Of a stretch of DNA of 64,000 nucleotides, positions 52,466 to 61,110 are shown one piece after another. The stretch is taken from contig NZ_CP022527.1 in NCBI RefSeq assembly GCF_002237445.1, forward strand, positions 1,922,001 to 1,986,000. Direction: 5' to 3'. The notes beneath the pieces are model-generated. The model was given only the letters and a program-made list of their open reading frames with translations, made no database searches and was not told where the DNA came from. Origin of the DNA: Neisseria sp. KEM232 (GTDB lineage: Bacteria; Pseudomonadota; Gammaproteobacteria; Burkholderiales; Neisseriaceae). The position numbers and the translations under genes are program-made. Position 1 is the stretch's first letter. Every line of letters starts with the position of its first letter.

Positions 52466-52512
52466 AAAACCTGCGAAGCAGGTTTTTCAGACGGCCTTTT
52501 CAGACGGCCTTG
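52456..52512 (+). terminator. DUS hairpin after the MFS gene
   Basis: AGGCCGTCTGAAAAACCTGCGAAGCAGGTTTTTCAGACGGCCT, a long stem, then a second inverted DUS. The same stem stands at the start of the tandem array at 47600. Confidence 0.8.
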
Positions 52513-52553
52513 CAAATCCGAACGGCCTTGGCGGGTGATGCCAAGGCCGTTTG

Positions 52554-53405
52554 TCAGTTTGGTTCTTTTTTTGTTGCCGTTTTGATTTTCACCGCCATCA
52601 GGGTGTGCAGGCGGCGGGGGTCGGCGCGGGCGACGGTGAAGAGCAGGGGGGGCAGGGCGATTTTGTCGCCGCGCACGGGCAGGCGGCCGAGTTCGCGGAT
52701 GACGAGGCCGCCTATGCTGTCGGCTTCTTCGCCGGAATAATCGGTGCCGAAGTAGGTGTTGATGTCGTCGATTTCGGTTTGGGCGTTGATGCGCCAGCGC
52801 TCGGATGAGACGGGGAAGATGTTGTCGGCGGAGTCGTCTTCGTCGAATTCGTCTTCGATGTCGCCGATGATTTGTTCGATGACGTCTTCAAAGGTGACGA
52901 GGCCGGAGGTGCCGCCGTATTCGTCGACGACGATGGCCATGTGCAGGCGTTGTTCGCGGAAGATTTTCAGCAGGGCGTTGAGGCTTTTGCCTTCGGGGAC
53001 GAAGCAGGCGGGGCGCAGCAGGCTTTCGAGGTCGAAGGGTTCGCTGCTGCCGATGTATTTGAGCAGGTCTTTGGCGTGGAGGATGCCGAGGATGGTGTCC
53101 TTGTCGCCGTCGATGACGGGGAAGCGGGAGTGGGCGGTTTCGATGATGTAGGGGATGATGCGTTCCAGGCTGTCGCCGGCTTTGACGACGCTCATCTGCG
53201 AGCGGGTGATCATGGCGTCGCGCACTTCGAGTTCGGCGAAGTCGAGGACTTTTTCCAGCCGCTGCATGGTGTCGGCGTCGAAGGCTTGTTGTTCGTGCGC
53301 CTGCTGCAGCAGGGCGAGGACGCCTTCGGCGGTGTCGGGGGCGTTGCCGCTGAGGCGGTGGATGATGCGTTCGAGGAAGTTGGGTTTCGACGGGCTGTCG
53401 TCCAT
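52554..53405 (-). CDS. corC: CorC/HlyC family protein with CBS domains
   Basis: 283 residues: a short N-terminus, two CBS domains (RDAMITRSQMSVVKAGDSLERIIPYIIETAHSRFPVIDGDKDTILGILHAKDLL and CFVPEGKSLNALLKIFREQRLHMAIVVDEYGGTSGLVTFEDVIEQIIGDIEDEFDEDD) and a C-terminal CorC_HlyC domain. The type without membrane helices (YbeX) is linked to Mg2+/Co2+ handling and ribosome assembly. It follows ybeY by 11 bp on the same strand, the conserved ybeY-ybeX order. The ATG at 53405 opens the protein. Confidence 0.93.
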   Translation of the reverse strand: MDDSPSKPNFLERIIHRLSGNAPDTAEGVLALLQQAHEQQAFDADTMQRLEKVLDFAELEVRDAMITRSQMSVVKAGDSLERIIPYIIETAHSRFPVIDGDKDTILGILHAKDLLKYIGSSEPFDLESLLRPACFVPEGKSLNALLKIFREQRLHMAIVVDEYGGTSGLVTFEDVIEQIIGDIEDEFDEDDSADNIFPVSSERWRINAQTEIDDINTYFGTDYSGEEADSIGGLVIRELGRLPVRGDKIALPPLLFTVARADPRRLHTLMAVKIKTATKKEPN

Positions 53406-53416
53406 TGTGTTTGTTC

Positions 53417-53917
53417 CTATTTGTACGGGTCGGGGTATGCTAACTGATGCAGCAATTCGGTTTCAAGGGCTTCCATTTCTTCGGCTTCGTCATCGTCGAT
53501 GTGGTCGTAGCCCATGAGGTGCAGGACGCCGTGGACGGTGAGGTGGGCGTAGTGCTGTTCGGGGGTTTTGCCTTGTTCGGCGGCTTCTTTGAGGACGACT
53601 TGGGGGCAGATGACGAGGTCGCCGTGCAGGCCGTCTGAAAGGGCGGGGAGGGTTTCGCCTTCGTCGAGGGCGAAGCTTAATACGTTGGTGGCGTAGTCTT
53701 TGCCGCGGTAGTCGCGGTTGCAGGCGCGGGCTTCTTCTTCGTCGAGGAGGACGACGGAGATGTCGGCGCGGCGGTATTGTTGTTTGACGGCCTGCCACGC
53801 CCAGCGGCGGAATTGGTTTTCAGACGGCACTTCGGCGGCGGTTGAGCGGTTGTCGAAGTGGAGGGCGAGGCGTTGGCGCAGGATTTTTTTGAAGGGGTAG
53901 CGTTTGGCGCGTTTCAT
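53417..53917 (-). CDS. ybeY: Endoribonuclease YbeY
   Basis: 166 residues, usual length. The zinc site is in LTVHGVLHLMGYDHIDDDEAEEME (H-x3-H-x5-H). YbeY processes the 16S rRNA 3' end and takes part in 70S quality control. ISVVLLDEEEARACNRDYRGKDYATNVLSFAL precedes it as in the family. Upstream of corC/ybeX in one transcription unit. The start is the first ATG at 53917. A translated DUS is inside (LSDGL). Confidence 0.94.
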   Translation of the reverse strand: MKRAKRYPFKKILRQRLALHFDNRSTAAEVPSENQFRRWAWQAVKQQYRRADISVVLLDEEEARACNRDYRGKDYATNVLSFALDEGETLPALSDGLHGDLVICPQVVLKEAAEQGKTPEQHYAHLTVHGVLHLMGYDHIDDDEAEEMEALETELLHQLAYPDPYK

Positions 53918-53984
53918 GGGCGGCTTGGCGTGAAAAAGACGGGATGATACTGGAAAACGGCGGCGCGGGGCATTTTGTCCTTCG

Positions 53985-54085
53985 GAGGCCGTTCCTGTCA
54001 GTACCCCTTCGGGGCATAAACGCGGGAATGACGTTTCTGAAAACGGGTTCTGCGTTTTCAGACGGCCATTTTCAGACGGCCTTTT
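53985..54085. repeat. dRS3-like repeat and DUS words between ybeY and ung
   Basis: GTCAGTACCCCTTCGGGGCATAAACGCGGGAATGACGTTTCTGAAAACGG, similar to 11945-11985, then two inverted DUS copies in a row (about 54056-54082) just beyond the ung stop. Confidence 0.6.
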
Positions 54086-54097
54086 TGTATTCGCGGC

Positions 54098-54757
54098 TCA
54101 TACCTGCCAGTCGATGGGGCTTTGACCGTGTGCTGCAAGATAGGCGTTGGTTTGCGAGAAGGGGCGGCTGCCGAAGAAGCCGCGGTAGGCGGAGAGGGGG
54201 GAGGGGTGGGGCGAGGTGAGGACGAGGTGGCGGCTGCGGTCGATGAACGCGCCTTTTTTTTGCGCGTGGCTGCCCCAGAGGATGAAGACGAGGTGTCGGC
54301 GTTCTTCGGCAAGGCGGCGGATGACGGCGTCGGTGAAGGTTTCCCAGCCGAGGGCGGCGTGGGAGTGGGCTTGTCCGGCGCGGACGGTGAGGACGGTGTT
54401 GAGCAGGAGCACGCCCTGATCGGCCCAGTGTTGCAGGCAGCCGTGGGCGGGGACGGTAAAGCCGGGGATGTCGTCGGCGAGTTCTTTGTAGATGTTTTGC
54501 AATGAGGGCGGCACGGGGATGTTTTCGCGCACGGAGAAGGCGAGGCCGTGTGCCTGGCCTGCGCCGTGGTAGGGGTCTTGGCCGAGGATGACGGCTTTGA
54601 CGCCGCCAAATTCGGTGGCTTTGAAGGCGTTGAAGACGTCGGCGGCGGGCGGGTAGACGGTTTGTCCGGCGGCGCGTTCGGCGCGGACGGTGTCGAGGAT
54701 GGCTTGGAAGTAGGGCTTTTGTTTTTCGCCGGCGAGGGCTTCTGTCCAGGTGTTCAT
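54098..54757 (-). CDS. ung: Uracil-DNA glycosylase
   Basis: 219 residues of family 1 UDG, which removes uracil from DNA. The water-activating motif is VILGQDPYHGAGQAHGLAFSV; the FILWGSHAQKK and HPSPLSAYRGFFGSRPFSQTN motifs complete the active site and the minor-groove Leu loop region. ATG at 54757 (MNTWTEALAGEKQ). A DUS hairpin lies between it and the next gene upstream. Not part of an operon. Confidence 0.96.
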   Translation of the reverse strand: MNTWTEALAGEKQKPYFQAILDTVRAERAAGQTVYPPAADVFNAFKATEFGGVKAVILGQDPYHGAGQAHGLAFSVRENIPVPPSLQNIYKELADDIPGFTVPAHGCLQHWADQGVLLLNTVLTVRAGQAHSHAALGWETFTDAVIRRLAEERRHLVFILWGSHAQKKGAFIDRSRHLVLTSPHPSPLSAYRGFFGSRPFSQTNAYLAAHGQSPIDWQV

Positions 54758-54798
54758 GGCAAAACGGGCTGGTGGGCGGGAGGCGGATTATACAGGGA

Positions 54799-54827
54799 AG
54801 GCCGTCTGAACGGGTTTCAGACGGCCT
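54799..54827 (-). terminator. DUS hairpin after the Clp-fold gene
   Basis: AGGCCGTCTGAACGGGTTTCAGACGGCCT, 11 bp past the stop of the minus-strand gene that ends at 54838. Confidence 0.7.
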
Positions 54828-54837
54828 TTTGCACCCT

Positions 54838-55842
54838 TTACGACAGGTGCAGGATGGAGTGGCAGATTTCGCCGTTGAGGCGTTCGGTGACGTGCCAGTT
54901 GGAGTTGTCGTTGAGGGTGAGCCAGCGGCGCTCTTCGGTTCGGTAGAACCATTCTTTGTCGTTCTGGTAGAAGACTTGGATGTTGCGCGCTTCTAGGATG
55001 TTGAGGATTTCGTTGGAGTGCGAGCGGGTGTCGTCGAAGTCGGTGACGGCGCGCTGTCCCATTTCGCTGTATTGGGCGTTGAGGATGAGCAGCAGGTCGT
55101 TGGTGGCTTTGTCGAGATCGCGGGCGTTGAGGCCGATGCGGCGGGCTTCTTTGGTGAGGATGGGGTAGCTGTGGGTGGGGTAGCCGGAGTTGAGCATTTC
55201 GGCGATGCTGTGCACGCGCACGGGGTCGCCGATGTGGTAGGAGAGCAGCTCTTCGCACAGTTTGATCGACAGCGACTCGGCTCTGTCTACCGCGCCGATG
55301 ACGAGGGGGTGGACGTAGTCGAACAGGGATTTGTAGGGGTTGGAGCCGGTGTCTTCGGTGTTTTTCTGCCAGAGTTTGACGACGCGGTTGAGTTCGTCGA
55401 GGCTGACGGAGACGCGGTCGTTGTCGCGGTCGATGGGCGAGAGGTCGTGTGTGAGGGAGGTGTCCACCGAGCTGAGGTAGGCCATCGGCCCCATTTGGAT
55501 TTCGTCGGCGCCGATGGCCATCATGGTGGCGGCAGAGGCGCATTGCAGGGGAATCAGGCTGACGAGGCTGCGGCAGTGGCTGCGGATGAGGTTGATCATG
55601 CGCAGGGCTTCTTTGCCCGAGCCGCCGTCGCTTTTGATGAAGAGGTAGACGGTGTCGTGCTGGTCGACGTGTTCGAGGATGCGGTAGAGGGCGAGCACGT
55701 CGTTGCGGCAGATGCTGCCGCCGTTGCTGTTCCAATAGCACAAAAGCGGGGCGTTCAGACGGCCTTCCAGTTCGGCGATGATTTCCTGTGTTTCGGCAAA
55801 CAGGCGCGGGGGTTGTTTGATGACTGCTTCGTTTTCACTCAT
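54838..55842 (-). CDS. Clp-fold serine proteinase-like protein (SDH-type)
   Basis: 334 residues with a ClpP/crotonase fold: LLCYWNSNGGSICRNDVLALYRIL, VYLFIKSDGGSGKEALRMINLIRSHC, then the nucleophile segment LQCASAATMMAIGADEIQMGPMAYLSSVDTSL, in which the Ser of CASAA sits at the ClpP serine position. The set matches proteins named serine dehydrogenase proteinase-like, soluble and without a Clp ATPase. The target is unknown. AAGAAGG precedes the ATG at 55842. A perfect palindrome (55996-56013) lies 154 bp upstream and may be its operator. Confidence 0.75.
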   Translation of the reverse strand: MSENEAVIKQPPRLFAETQEIIAELEGRLNAPLLCYWNSNGGSICRNDVLALYRILEHVDQHDTVYLFIKSDGGSGKEALRMINLIRSHCRSLVSLIPLQCASAATMMAIGADEIQMGPMAYLSSVDTSLTHDLSPIDRDNDRVSVSLDELNRVVKLWQKNTEDTGSNPYKSLFDYVHPLVIGAVDRAESLSIKLCEELLSYHIGDPVRVHSIAEMLNSGYPTHSYPILTKEARRIGLNARDLDKATNDLLLILNAQYSEMGQRAVTDFDDTRSHSNEILNILEARNIQVFYQNDKEWFYRTEERRWLTLNDNSNWHVTERLNGEICHSILHLS

Positions 55843-55871
55843 GATGAACCTTCTTTGTTTTGTCGGCGGCA

Positions 55872-55912
55872 GGCCGTCCCCGCCGTATTTTGCGGGATGC
55901 CGTTTCTGAAAA
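55872..55912. repeat. dRS3-like degenerate repeat
   Basis: GTCCCCGCCGTATTTTGCGGGATGCCGTTTCTGAAAACGG, in the 360-bp gap between the Clp-fold gene and hemE. The rest of the gap holds a palindrome at 55996 and DUS words near 56063, 56084 and 56159-56189. Confidence 0.5.
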
Positions 55913-55995
55913 CGGATACGGGCGGGCCGTCTCGGGTTGTCGAGCCGGGAATGAAGCGTTTTTCTGATTGCGGACGGAGAGTTCGTTTACATATT

Positions 55996-56013
55996 ATAAC
56001 CAAGTATGGTTAT
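55996..56013. promoter_or_regulatory. Palindrome ATAACCA-4-TGGTTAT
   Basis: A perfect seven-base inverted repeat with a four-base spacer in AT-rich sequence upstream of the Clp-fold gene. Its size is typical of a dimeric repressor site. Confidence 0.45.
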
Positions 56014-56158
56014 GCTGTAACAGAAAATTACACTCAAGCGTCGTGCCGCCCGTTTTGCTTTTTCAGACGGCCTTTGGGGTGCGGAGGCCGTCTGAAAAAC
56101 GGCGGCGCGGTTTTGGCGGCGGGATGCGGACGGTGTTTCTAACAGGGCGGGGTGGCGA

Positions 56159-56190
56159 AAGGCCGTCTGAAACGTTTTCAGACGGCCTTT
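56159..56190 (-). terminator. DUS hairpin after hemE
   Basis: AGGCCGTCTGAAACGTTTTCAGACGGCCT next to the hemE stop. Confidence 0.75.
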
Positions 56191-56202
56191 CGCCTGCTTG
56201 GA

Positions 56203-57264
56203 TCAAAGATGGTATTGGTGCGACAGCTCGTGTACCGAGTCCACCAGAATCTTGGCGTGTTCGGGGTCGGCGTGCTGGTTGATGCCGTGGCCGAGGTTGA
56301 ATACATGGCCGCTGCCTGCGCCGTAATCGGCCAGAATGCGCGACACTTCGGCGCGGACGGCTTCGGGCGTGCCAAACAGCGCGAAGGGGTCGAAATTGCC
56401 CTGCAGGGCAACTTTACCGCCGACGCGCGCGCGGGCTTGGCCAATGTTGCACGTCCAATCCAAACCCAGCGCGTCCGCGCCGCTTTCGGCCATCGCCTCG
56501 AGCCACAGTCCGCCGCCTTTGGCAAACAGGATAACGGGCACGCGGCGGCCTTCGTTTTCGCGTTTGAGGCCGGCGACAATCTGCTTCATATAGCGCAGGC
56601 TGAATTCTTGGAAAGCCGCGTCGCTCAACACGCCGCCCCAAGTGTCGAAAATCTGCACCGCCTGTGCGCCCGCGTCGATTTGCGCGTTGAGATAGGCGGT
56701 TACGGCCTGCGCGTTGACTTCCAAAATTTTGTGCAGCAGATCGGGGCGCGAGTACATCATGGTTTTGATGGTGCGGAATTCCTTGCTGCTGCCGCCCTCG
56801 ACCATGTAGCAGGCCAGCGTGAACGGGCTGCCGGAAAACCCGATCAGCGGCACACGGCCGTTTAAGGCGCGGCGGATGGACGTTACCGCGTCAAACACAT
56901 ATTGCAGACGCGCCATGTCGGGTACGGCCAGCTTGGCAATGTCGGCTTCGTGTTGCAGCGGCCGCTCGAATTTCGGCCCTTCGCCTTCGGCAAAATACAG
57001 CCCCAAACCCATCGCGTCGGGCACGGTAAGGATGTCGGAAAACAAAATCGCTGCGTCCAAATCGAAACGCTCGAGCGGCTGGATGGTAACTTCGGTGGCC
57101 AGTTCGGTGTTTTTGCACAAATCCAAAAAGCTGCCGGCGCGTGCGCGGGTGGCTTTGTATTCGGGCAGATAGCGTCCGGCCTGCCGCATCATCCAAACCG
57201 GCGTGTATTCGACGGGCTGTTTGAGCAGGGCGCGGAGGAAGGTGTCGTTTTTCAGGGGCTGCAT
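56203..57264 (-). CDS. hemE: Uroporphyrinogen decarboxylase
   Basis: 353 residues. HemE removes four acetate carboxyls from uroporphyrinogen III to give coproporphyrinogen III, in the cytoplasm. Signature 1 PVWMMRQAGRYLPEYKATR near residue 20 and the GFSGSPFTLACYMVEGG segment near 145 are intact, as are ILFSDILTVPDAMGLGL and the C-terminal LGHGINQHADPEH. The start is the ATG at 57264. Divergent from lgt, whose ATG lies 107 bp away. Confidence 0.96.
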   Translation of the reverse strand: MQPLKNDTFLRALLKQPVEYTPVWMMRQAGRYLPEYKATRARAGSFLDLCKNTELATEVTIQPLERFDLDAAILFSDILTVPDAMGLGLYFAEGEGPKFERPLQHEADIAKLAVPDMARLQYVFDAVTSIRRALNGRVPLIGFSGSPFTLACYMVEGGSSKEFRTIKTMMYSRPDLLHKILEVNAQAVTAYLNAQIDAGAQAVQIFDTWGGVLSDAAFQEFSLRYMKQIVAGLKRENEGRRVPVILFAKGGGLWLEAMAESGADALGLDWTCNIGQARARVGGKVALQGNFDPFALFGTPEAVRAEVSRILADYGAGSGHVFNLGHGINQHADPEHAKILVDSVHELSHQYHL

Positions 57265-57308
57265 GGCGTAATGTTTTGAAAACGGTTGAAAAGCGGGCGA
57301 TTATAGCC

Positions 57309-57345
57309 GAAAGGCCGTCTGAAAAGCGGGTTTTGCGTATAATGC
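57309..57345 (+). promoter_or_regulatory. Probable lgt promoter
   Basis: GCGTATAATGC with a consensus -10 (TATAAT, 57337-57342) about 30 bp upstream of the lgt ATG, preceded by a DUS. Clear -35 sequence is not seen. Confidence 0.4.
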
Positions 57346-57371
57346 CGCCTTTTGTTTTTCAGGTGCTTTAC

Positions 57372-58229
57372 ATGATTATCCACCCGCAGTTCGATCCCGT
57401 TGCCCTCCAACTCGGGCCGCTTGCCATCCGCTGGTACGCGCTCAGCTATATTGTCGGCTTTGTCCTTTTTATGTGGCTCGGCCGCCGCCGCATCAAAAAG
57501 GGCGGCACGCCGTTTACCAATGAAATGCTCGACGATTTCCTCACCTGGGGCGTGCTCGGCGTCATCCTCGGCGGGCGGCTCGGTTTCGTGCTGTTTTACC
57601 AGCCGGAATATTATTTGTCGCACCCGACCGACATTATTAAGGTGTGGAACGGCGGCATGTCTTTTCACGGCGGCTTTCTCGGCGTGGTGGCGGCAAGCTG
57701 GCTGTTCGCCCGCAAGCACGGTTTGAAATGGTTGCAGGTGCTCGACTTTATCGCACCGCTGGTGCCGCTCGGCCTGGCTTCGGGACGCATCGGTAATTTC
57801 ATCAACGGCGAGCTGTGGGGGCGGATTACCGATCCCGCCGCCTTTTGGGCAATGGGTTTTCCGCAGGCGGCCGACGTGGACGCGCGTCTGGCGGCGGGCA
57901 ACGCGCAGTGGGCGCAGTGGCTGCTGCAATACGGTGCGCTGCCGCGCCATCCGTCGCAGCTTTACCAGTTTGCGCTGGAAGGCGTGCTGCTGTTTGTTGT
58001 CGTATGGCTGTTTTCAAACAAACCGCGCCCGACGGGGCAGACGGCGATGCTGTTTCTCGCAGGCTACGGCCTGTTCCGCTTTATCGCCGAATACGCCCGC
58101 CAGCCCGACGATTATCTCGGCCTGCTGACGCTGGGGCTGTCGATGGGGCAGTGGCTCAGCCTGCCGATGCTGGTGTTGGGCGCGGCCGGTTTCGTTTGGT
58201 TCGGCAAACGGGGAAAACAGGCGGCTTAA
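57372..58229 (+). CDS. lgt: Prolipoprotein diacylglyceryl transferase
   Basis: 285 residues, seven transmembrane helices. Lgt adds diacylglycerol from phosphatidylglycerol to the lipobox Cys, the first step of lipoprotein maturation. The Lgt signature GLASGRIGNFINGELWGRITD and the HGG motif (WNGGMSFHGGFLG) are intact, as is the ARQPDD region near the end. The start is the ATG at 57372 (MIIHPQFDPVALQLGPLAIRWY); the 32 upstream codons hold the promoter. Downstream are two DUS pairs and tRNA-Val. Confidence 0.96.
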   Translation: MIIHPQFDPVALQLGPLAIRWYALSYIVGFVLFMWLGRRRIKKGGTPFTNEMLDDFLTWGVLGVILGGRLGFVLFYQPEYYLSHPTDIIKVWNGGMSFHGGFLGVVAASWLFARKHGLKWLQVLDFIAPLVPLGLASGRIGNFINGELWGRITDPAAFWAMGFPQAADVDARLAAGNAQWAQWLLQYGALPRHPSQLYQFALEGVLLFVVVWLFSNKPRPTGQTAMLFLAGYGLFRFIAEYARQPDDYLGLLTLGLSMGQWLSLPMLVLGAAGFVWFGKRGKQAA

Positions 58230-58230
58230 A

Positions 58231-58330
58231 GGTTTCAGACGGCCTCTGTATGGAAACAAAGAGGCCGTCTGAAAACAGAAATGCGGCGCAAAACAGACGT
58301 TTCTCGACAAGAGGCCGTCTGAAAACATCC
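58231..58330 (+). terminator. DUS words after lgt
   Basis: An inverted and a direct AG-DUS (about 58233 and 58261) form a spaced hairpin, and a third follows at 58311. Confidence 0.55.
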
Positions 58331-58383
58331 GCCCGCTTGCCAAACGCACGGCGCGGCAATATAATCCGCGCTTTCCTAAATAC

Positions 58384-58460
58384 AGGCACGTAGCTCAGTT
58401 GGTTAGAGCACCACCTTGACATGGTGGGGGTCGTTGGTTCGAGTCCAATCGTGCCTACCA
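58384..58460 (+). tRNA. tRNA-Val (anticodon GAC)
   Basis: 77 bases with encoded CCA. AGGCACG pairs with CGTGCCT; anticodon loop CTTGACA; T arm GTTCGAGTC. Followed 55 bp later by thrS; a T-rich hairpin-like stretch (GGCATTTATGCC) lies in between. Confidence 0.97.
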
Positions 58461-58515
58461 AATTTTCCAAACGGCATTTATGCCGTTATTTTTATAAATA
58501 AATCCGGAGTTTTTG

Positions 58516-60420
58516 ATGTTGAATATCACCCTGCCTGACGGTTCCGTCCGCCAGTACGAAGCCCCCGTTACCGTGGCACAGATTGCCGCGTCTATCGGCT
58601 CGGGTCTGGCGAAAGCGACGGTGGCAGGCAAGGTAAACGGCCGCTTGGTCGATGCGTCTGATCCGATTTATGAAGACGCTTCCGTCCAAATCATTACGCC
58701 CAAAGACAAAGAAGGCGTCGAAATCATCCGCCATTCCTGTGCCCACTTGGTCGGACACGCCGTCAAGCAGCTTTATCCCGATGCCAAAATGGTTATCGGG
58801 CCGGTAATCGAAGACGGCTTTTATTACGACATCGCCACGGAAAAACCGTTTACGCCCGAAGATATGGCCGCCATCGAAGCGCGGATGAAAGAGTTGATTA
58901 ATCAGGATTACGATGTGGTCAAAATCATGACCCCGCGTGCCGAAACCGTCAAAATCTTCCAGGAGCGCGGCGAAGATTACAAATTGCGCCTGATTGACGA
59001 TATGCCTGATGTACAGGAAATGGGTTTGTACCATCACCAAGAATACGTCGATATGTGCCGCGGGCCGCACGTTCCCAATACCCGTTTCCTGAAAAACTTC
59101 AAGCTGACCAAGCTGGCTGGCGCGTACTGGCGCGGCGATAGCAACAACGAGATGCTGCAACGTATTTACGGTACGGCATGGGCAAGCAAAGACGAATTAA
59201 AAGCCTACATCCAGCGTATCGAAGAGGCGGAAAAACGCGACCACCGCCGCTTGGGCAAACAGCTCGATTTGTTCCATCTGCAAGACGAAGCCCCGGGCAT
59301 GGTGTTTTGGCATCCGCGCGGCTGGGCATTGTGGCAGGCCATCGAGCAGCATATGCGTAAAGAGCTTGATGCGGCAGGCTACCGCGAAGTCAAAACGCCG
59401 CAGATTATGGATAAAACCTTCTGGGAAAAATCCGGCCACTGGGAAAACTACAAAGACAATATGTTTGTTACCCAGTCGGAAAAACGCGAATATGCGGTCA
59501 AGCCGATGAACTGCCCGGGTCATGTTCAGATTTTCAACAACAGCCTGCGCTCCTATCGCGACCTGCCGATGCGTTTGGCCGAGTTCGGTTCGTGCCACCG
59601 CAACGAGCCTTCCGGTGCTTTGCACGGTCTGATGCGTGTACGCGGATTTGTACAGGATGATGCACATATTTTCTGTACTGAAGAGCAGATTGTTGATGAA
59701 GCCCGCCGTTTTAACGAGCTTTTGGTGCGGATTTACCGCCAGTTCGGCTTTAACGATGTGGCCGTAAAACTCTCTCTGCGTCCCGAGCAGCGCGCCGGTT
59801 CCGATGAAATTTGGGATAAGGCCGAGCAGGGTTTGCGCGATGCGCTGACTGCTTGCGGCGTGGAGTGGGAGGAATTGCCGGGTGAGGGTGCGTTTTACGG
59901 CCCGAAAATCGAATACCATGTTAAAGATGCCATCGGCCGTTCTTGGCAGTGCGGCACTTTGCAGCTTGATTTTGTTTTGCCCGAGCGTTTGAATGCCGAG
60001 TATGTAACTGAAAACAATGACCGCGCTCGTCCGGTGATGCTGCACCGCGCAATTTTGGGTTCTTTGGAGCGCTTCATCGGTATTCTGATTGAAAACCACG
60101 CCGGTTCGTTCCCATTGTGGCTGGCACCGGTTCAGATGGTGGTGATGAATATCACCGAAAATCAGGCGGATTACTGCCGTGAAGTGGTTGAAAAACTGCG
60201 TGCAGAAGGTTTCCGTGTTGAATTGGATTTACGTAACGAAAAAATCGGCTACAAAATCCGTGACAACAGCCAATACCGCTTCCCGTATCAGATTGTGGTT
60301 GGCGATAAAGAAAAGGAAAACGGCCAAGTGGCTGTGCGCCGCAAGGCAGAAGATTTGGGTTCATTGAATCTTGACGACTTTATCTCCCGCTTGAAAGTGG
60401 AAATGGCCGAGATTCAGTAA
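58516..60420 (+). CDS. thrS: Threonyl-tRNA synthetase
   Basis: 634 residues with the full bacterial set: TGS domain (1-60), editing domain with HSCAHLVGHAVKQL and HHQEYVDMCRGPHV, class II core with RVRGFVQDDAHIFCTEEQ and the AILGSLERFIGILIENHAG motif 3, and the C-terminal anticodon-binding domain. The ATG at 58516 follows CGGAG; the TTG one codon earlier is less likely. It leads the operon thrS-infC-rpmI-rplT, the standard order. Codon use is plainer and the GC content somewhat lower from here to rplT than in its neighbours. Confidence 0.96.
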   Translation: MLNITLPDGSVRQYEAPVTVAQIAASIGSGLAKATVAGKVNGRLVDASDPIYEDASVQIITPKDKEGVEIIRHSCAHLVGHAVKQLYPDAKMVIGPVIEDGFYYDIATEKPFTPEDMAAIEARMKELINQDYDVVKIMTPRAETVKIFQERGEDYKLRLIDDMPDVQEMGLYHHQEYVDMCRGPHVPNTRFLKNFKLTKLAGAYWRGDSNNEMLQRIYGTAWASKDELKAYIQRIEEAEKRDHRRLGKQLDLFHLQDEAPGMVFWHPRGWALWQAIEQHMRKELDAAGYREVKTPQIMDKTFWEKSGHWENYKDNMFVTQSEKREYAVKPMNCPGHVQIFNNSLRSYRDLPMRLAEFGSCHRNEPSGALHGLMRVRGFVQDDAHIFCTEEQIVDEARRFNELLVRIYRQFGFNDVAVKLSLRPEQRAGSDEIWDKAEQGLRDALTACGVEWEELPGEGAFYGPKIEYHVKDAIGRSWQCGTLQLDFVLPERLNAEYVTENNDRARPVMLHRAILGSLERFIGILIENHAGSFPLWLAPVQMVVMNITENQADYCREVVEKLRAEGFRVELDLRNEKIGYKIRDNSQYRFPYQIVVGDKEKENGQVAVRRKAEDLGSLNLDDFISRLKVEMAEIQ

Positions 60421-60448
60421 ATTATTAATTGTTAAAAGGAGTATTACC

Positions 60449-60967
60449 ATCGCTCAAGAACGCGAAGCACGAATCAACGGCGAAATTACCGCTAAAGAAG
60501 TGCGATTGATCAGTGGTACAGGCGAACAGCTTGGTGTTGTGTCTGTCCGTGAAGCTTTGGCTATGGCCGAAGAGCAGGATGTCGATTTGGTGGAGATTTC
60601 CCCGACTGCCAAACCGCCCGTGTGCAAGCTCATGGATTTTGGCAAGTATAAATACCAGCAGGCCAAAAAACGTGACGAGGCCAAGAAAAACCAAAAGCAG
60701 GTGCAGATTAAGGAAATCAAATTCCGCCCAGGTACGGACGAAGGCGATTACCAAATCAAAATGCGCAACATCAACCGCTTTTTGGCCGACGGCGACAAGG
60801 TGAAAGTAACCCTGCGTTTCCGTGGACGCGAAATGGCGCATCAACAGCTTGGCGCGCAGCTTTTGGAGCGCGTTAAAGAAGAATTGGCCGAAGTGGCGCA
60901 AATCGAATCCTTCCCGAAAATGGAAGGCCGCCAAATGGTTATGATGATTGCGCCCAAGAAAAAATAA
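60449..60967 (+). CDS. infC: Translation initiation factor IF-3, with AUC start
   Basis: 172 residues. IF-3 binds the 30S subunit and checks the start codon. Protein begins AQEREARINGEITAKEVRLI; the only in-frame codons that fit are ATC at 60449, seven bases after AGGAG (60437-60441), and ATT at 60443, one base after it. ATC is the better choice. A rare start codon is a known feature of infC and lets IF-3 repress its own translation. The GTG near 60500 used by simple frame finders would drop the conserved N-terminus. Its stop is followed by a possible promoter and leader for rpmI. Confidence 0.9.
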   Translation: MAQEREARINGEITAKEVRLISGTGEQLGVVSVREALAMAEEQDVDLVEISPTAKPPVCKLMDFGKYKYQQAKKRDEAKKNQKQVQIKEIKFRPGTDEGDYQIKMRNINRFLADGDKVKVTLRFRGREMAHQQLGAQLLERVKEELAEVAQIESFPKMEGRQMVMMIAPKKK

Positions 60968-60970
60968 AAC

Positions 60971-61009
60971 TATAATCCGCCGCTTGCCTTGTCCGCCGCG
61001 CAAGGCAAG
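60971..61009 (+). promoter_or_regulatory. Possible internal promoter and leader stem before rpmI
   Basis: TATAAT (60971-60976) right after infC is a possible -10, then CTTGCCTTG (60983-60991) and CAAGGCAAG (61001-61009) form a perfect nine-base stem in the 143-bp leader of rpmI-rplT. It may be the place where L20 represses its own operon, but no L20-leader pseudoknot was worked out. Confidence 0.4.
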
Positions 61010-61110
61010 TTTGATTTGAGCGGCAAAAACCGTGGCATTCGGGTGTCAAGCGTTTGAAAAGAGACTCAAACCCCCTTATGCCTTATCTAAAAAACGAATG
61101 GAGTTTTCCC

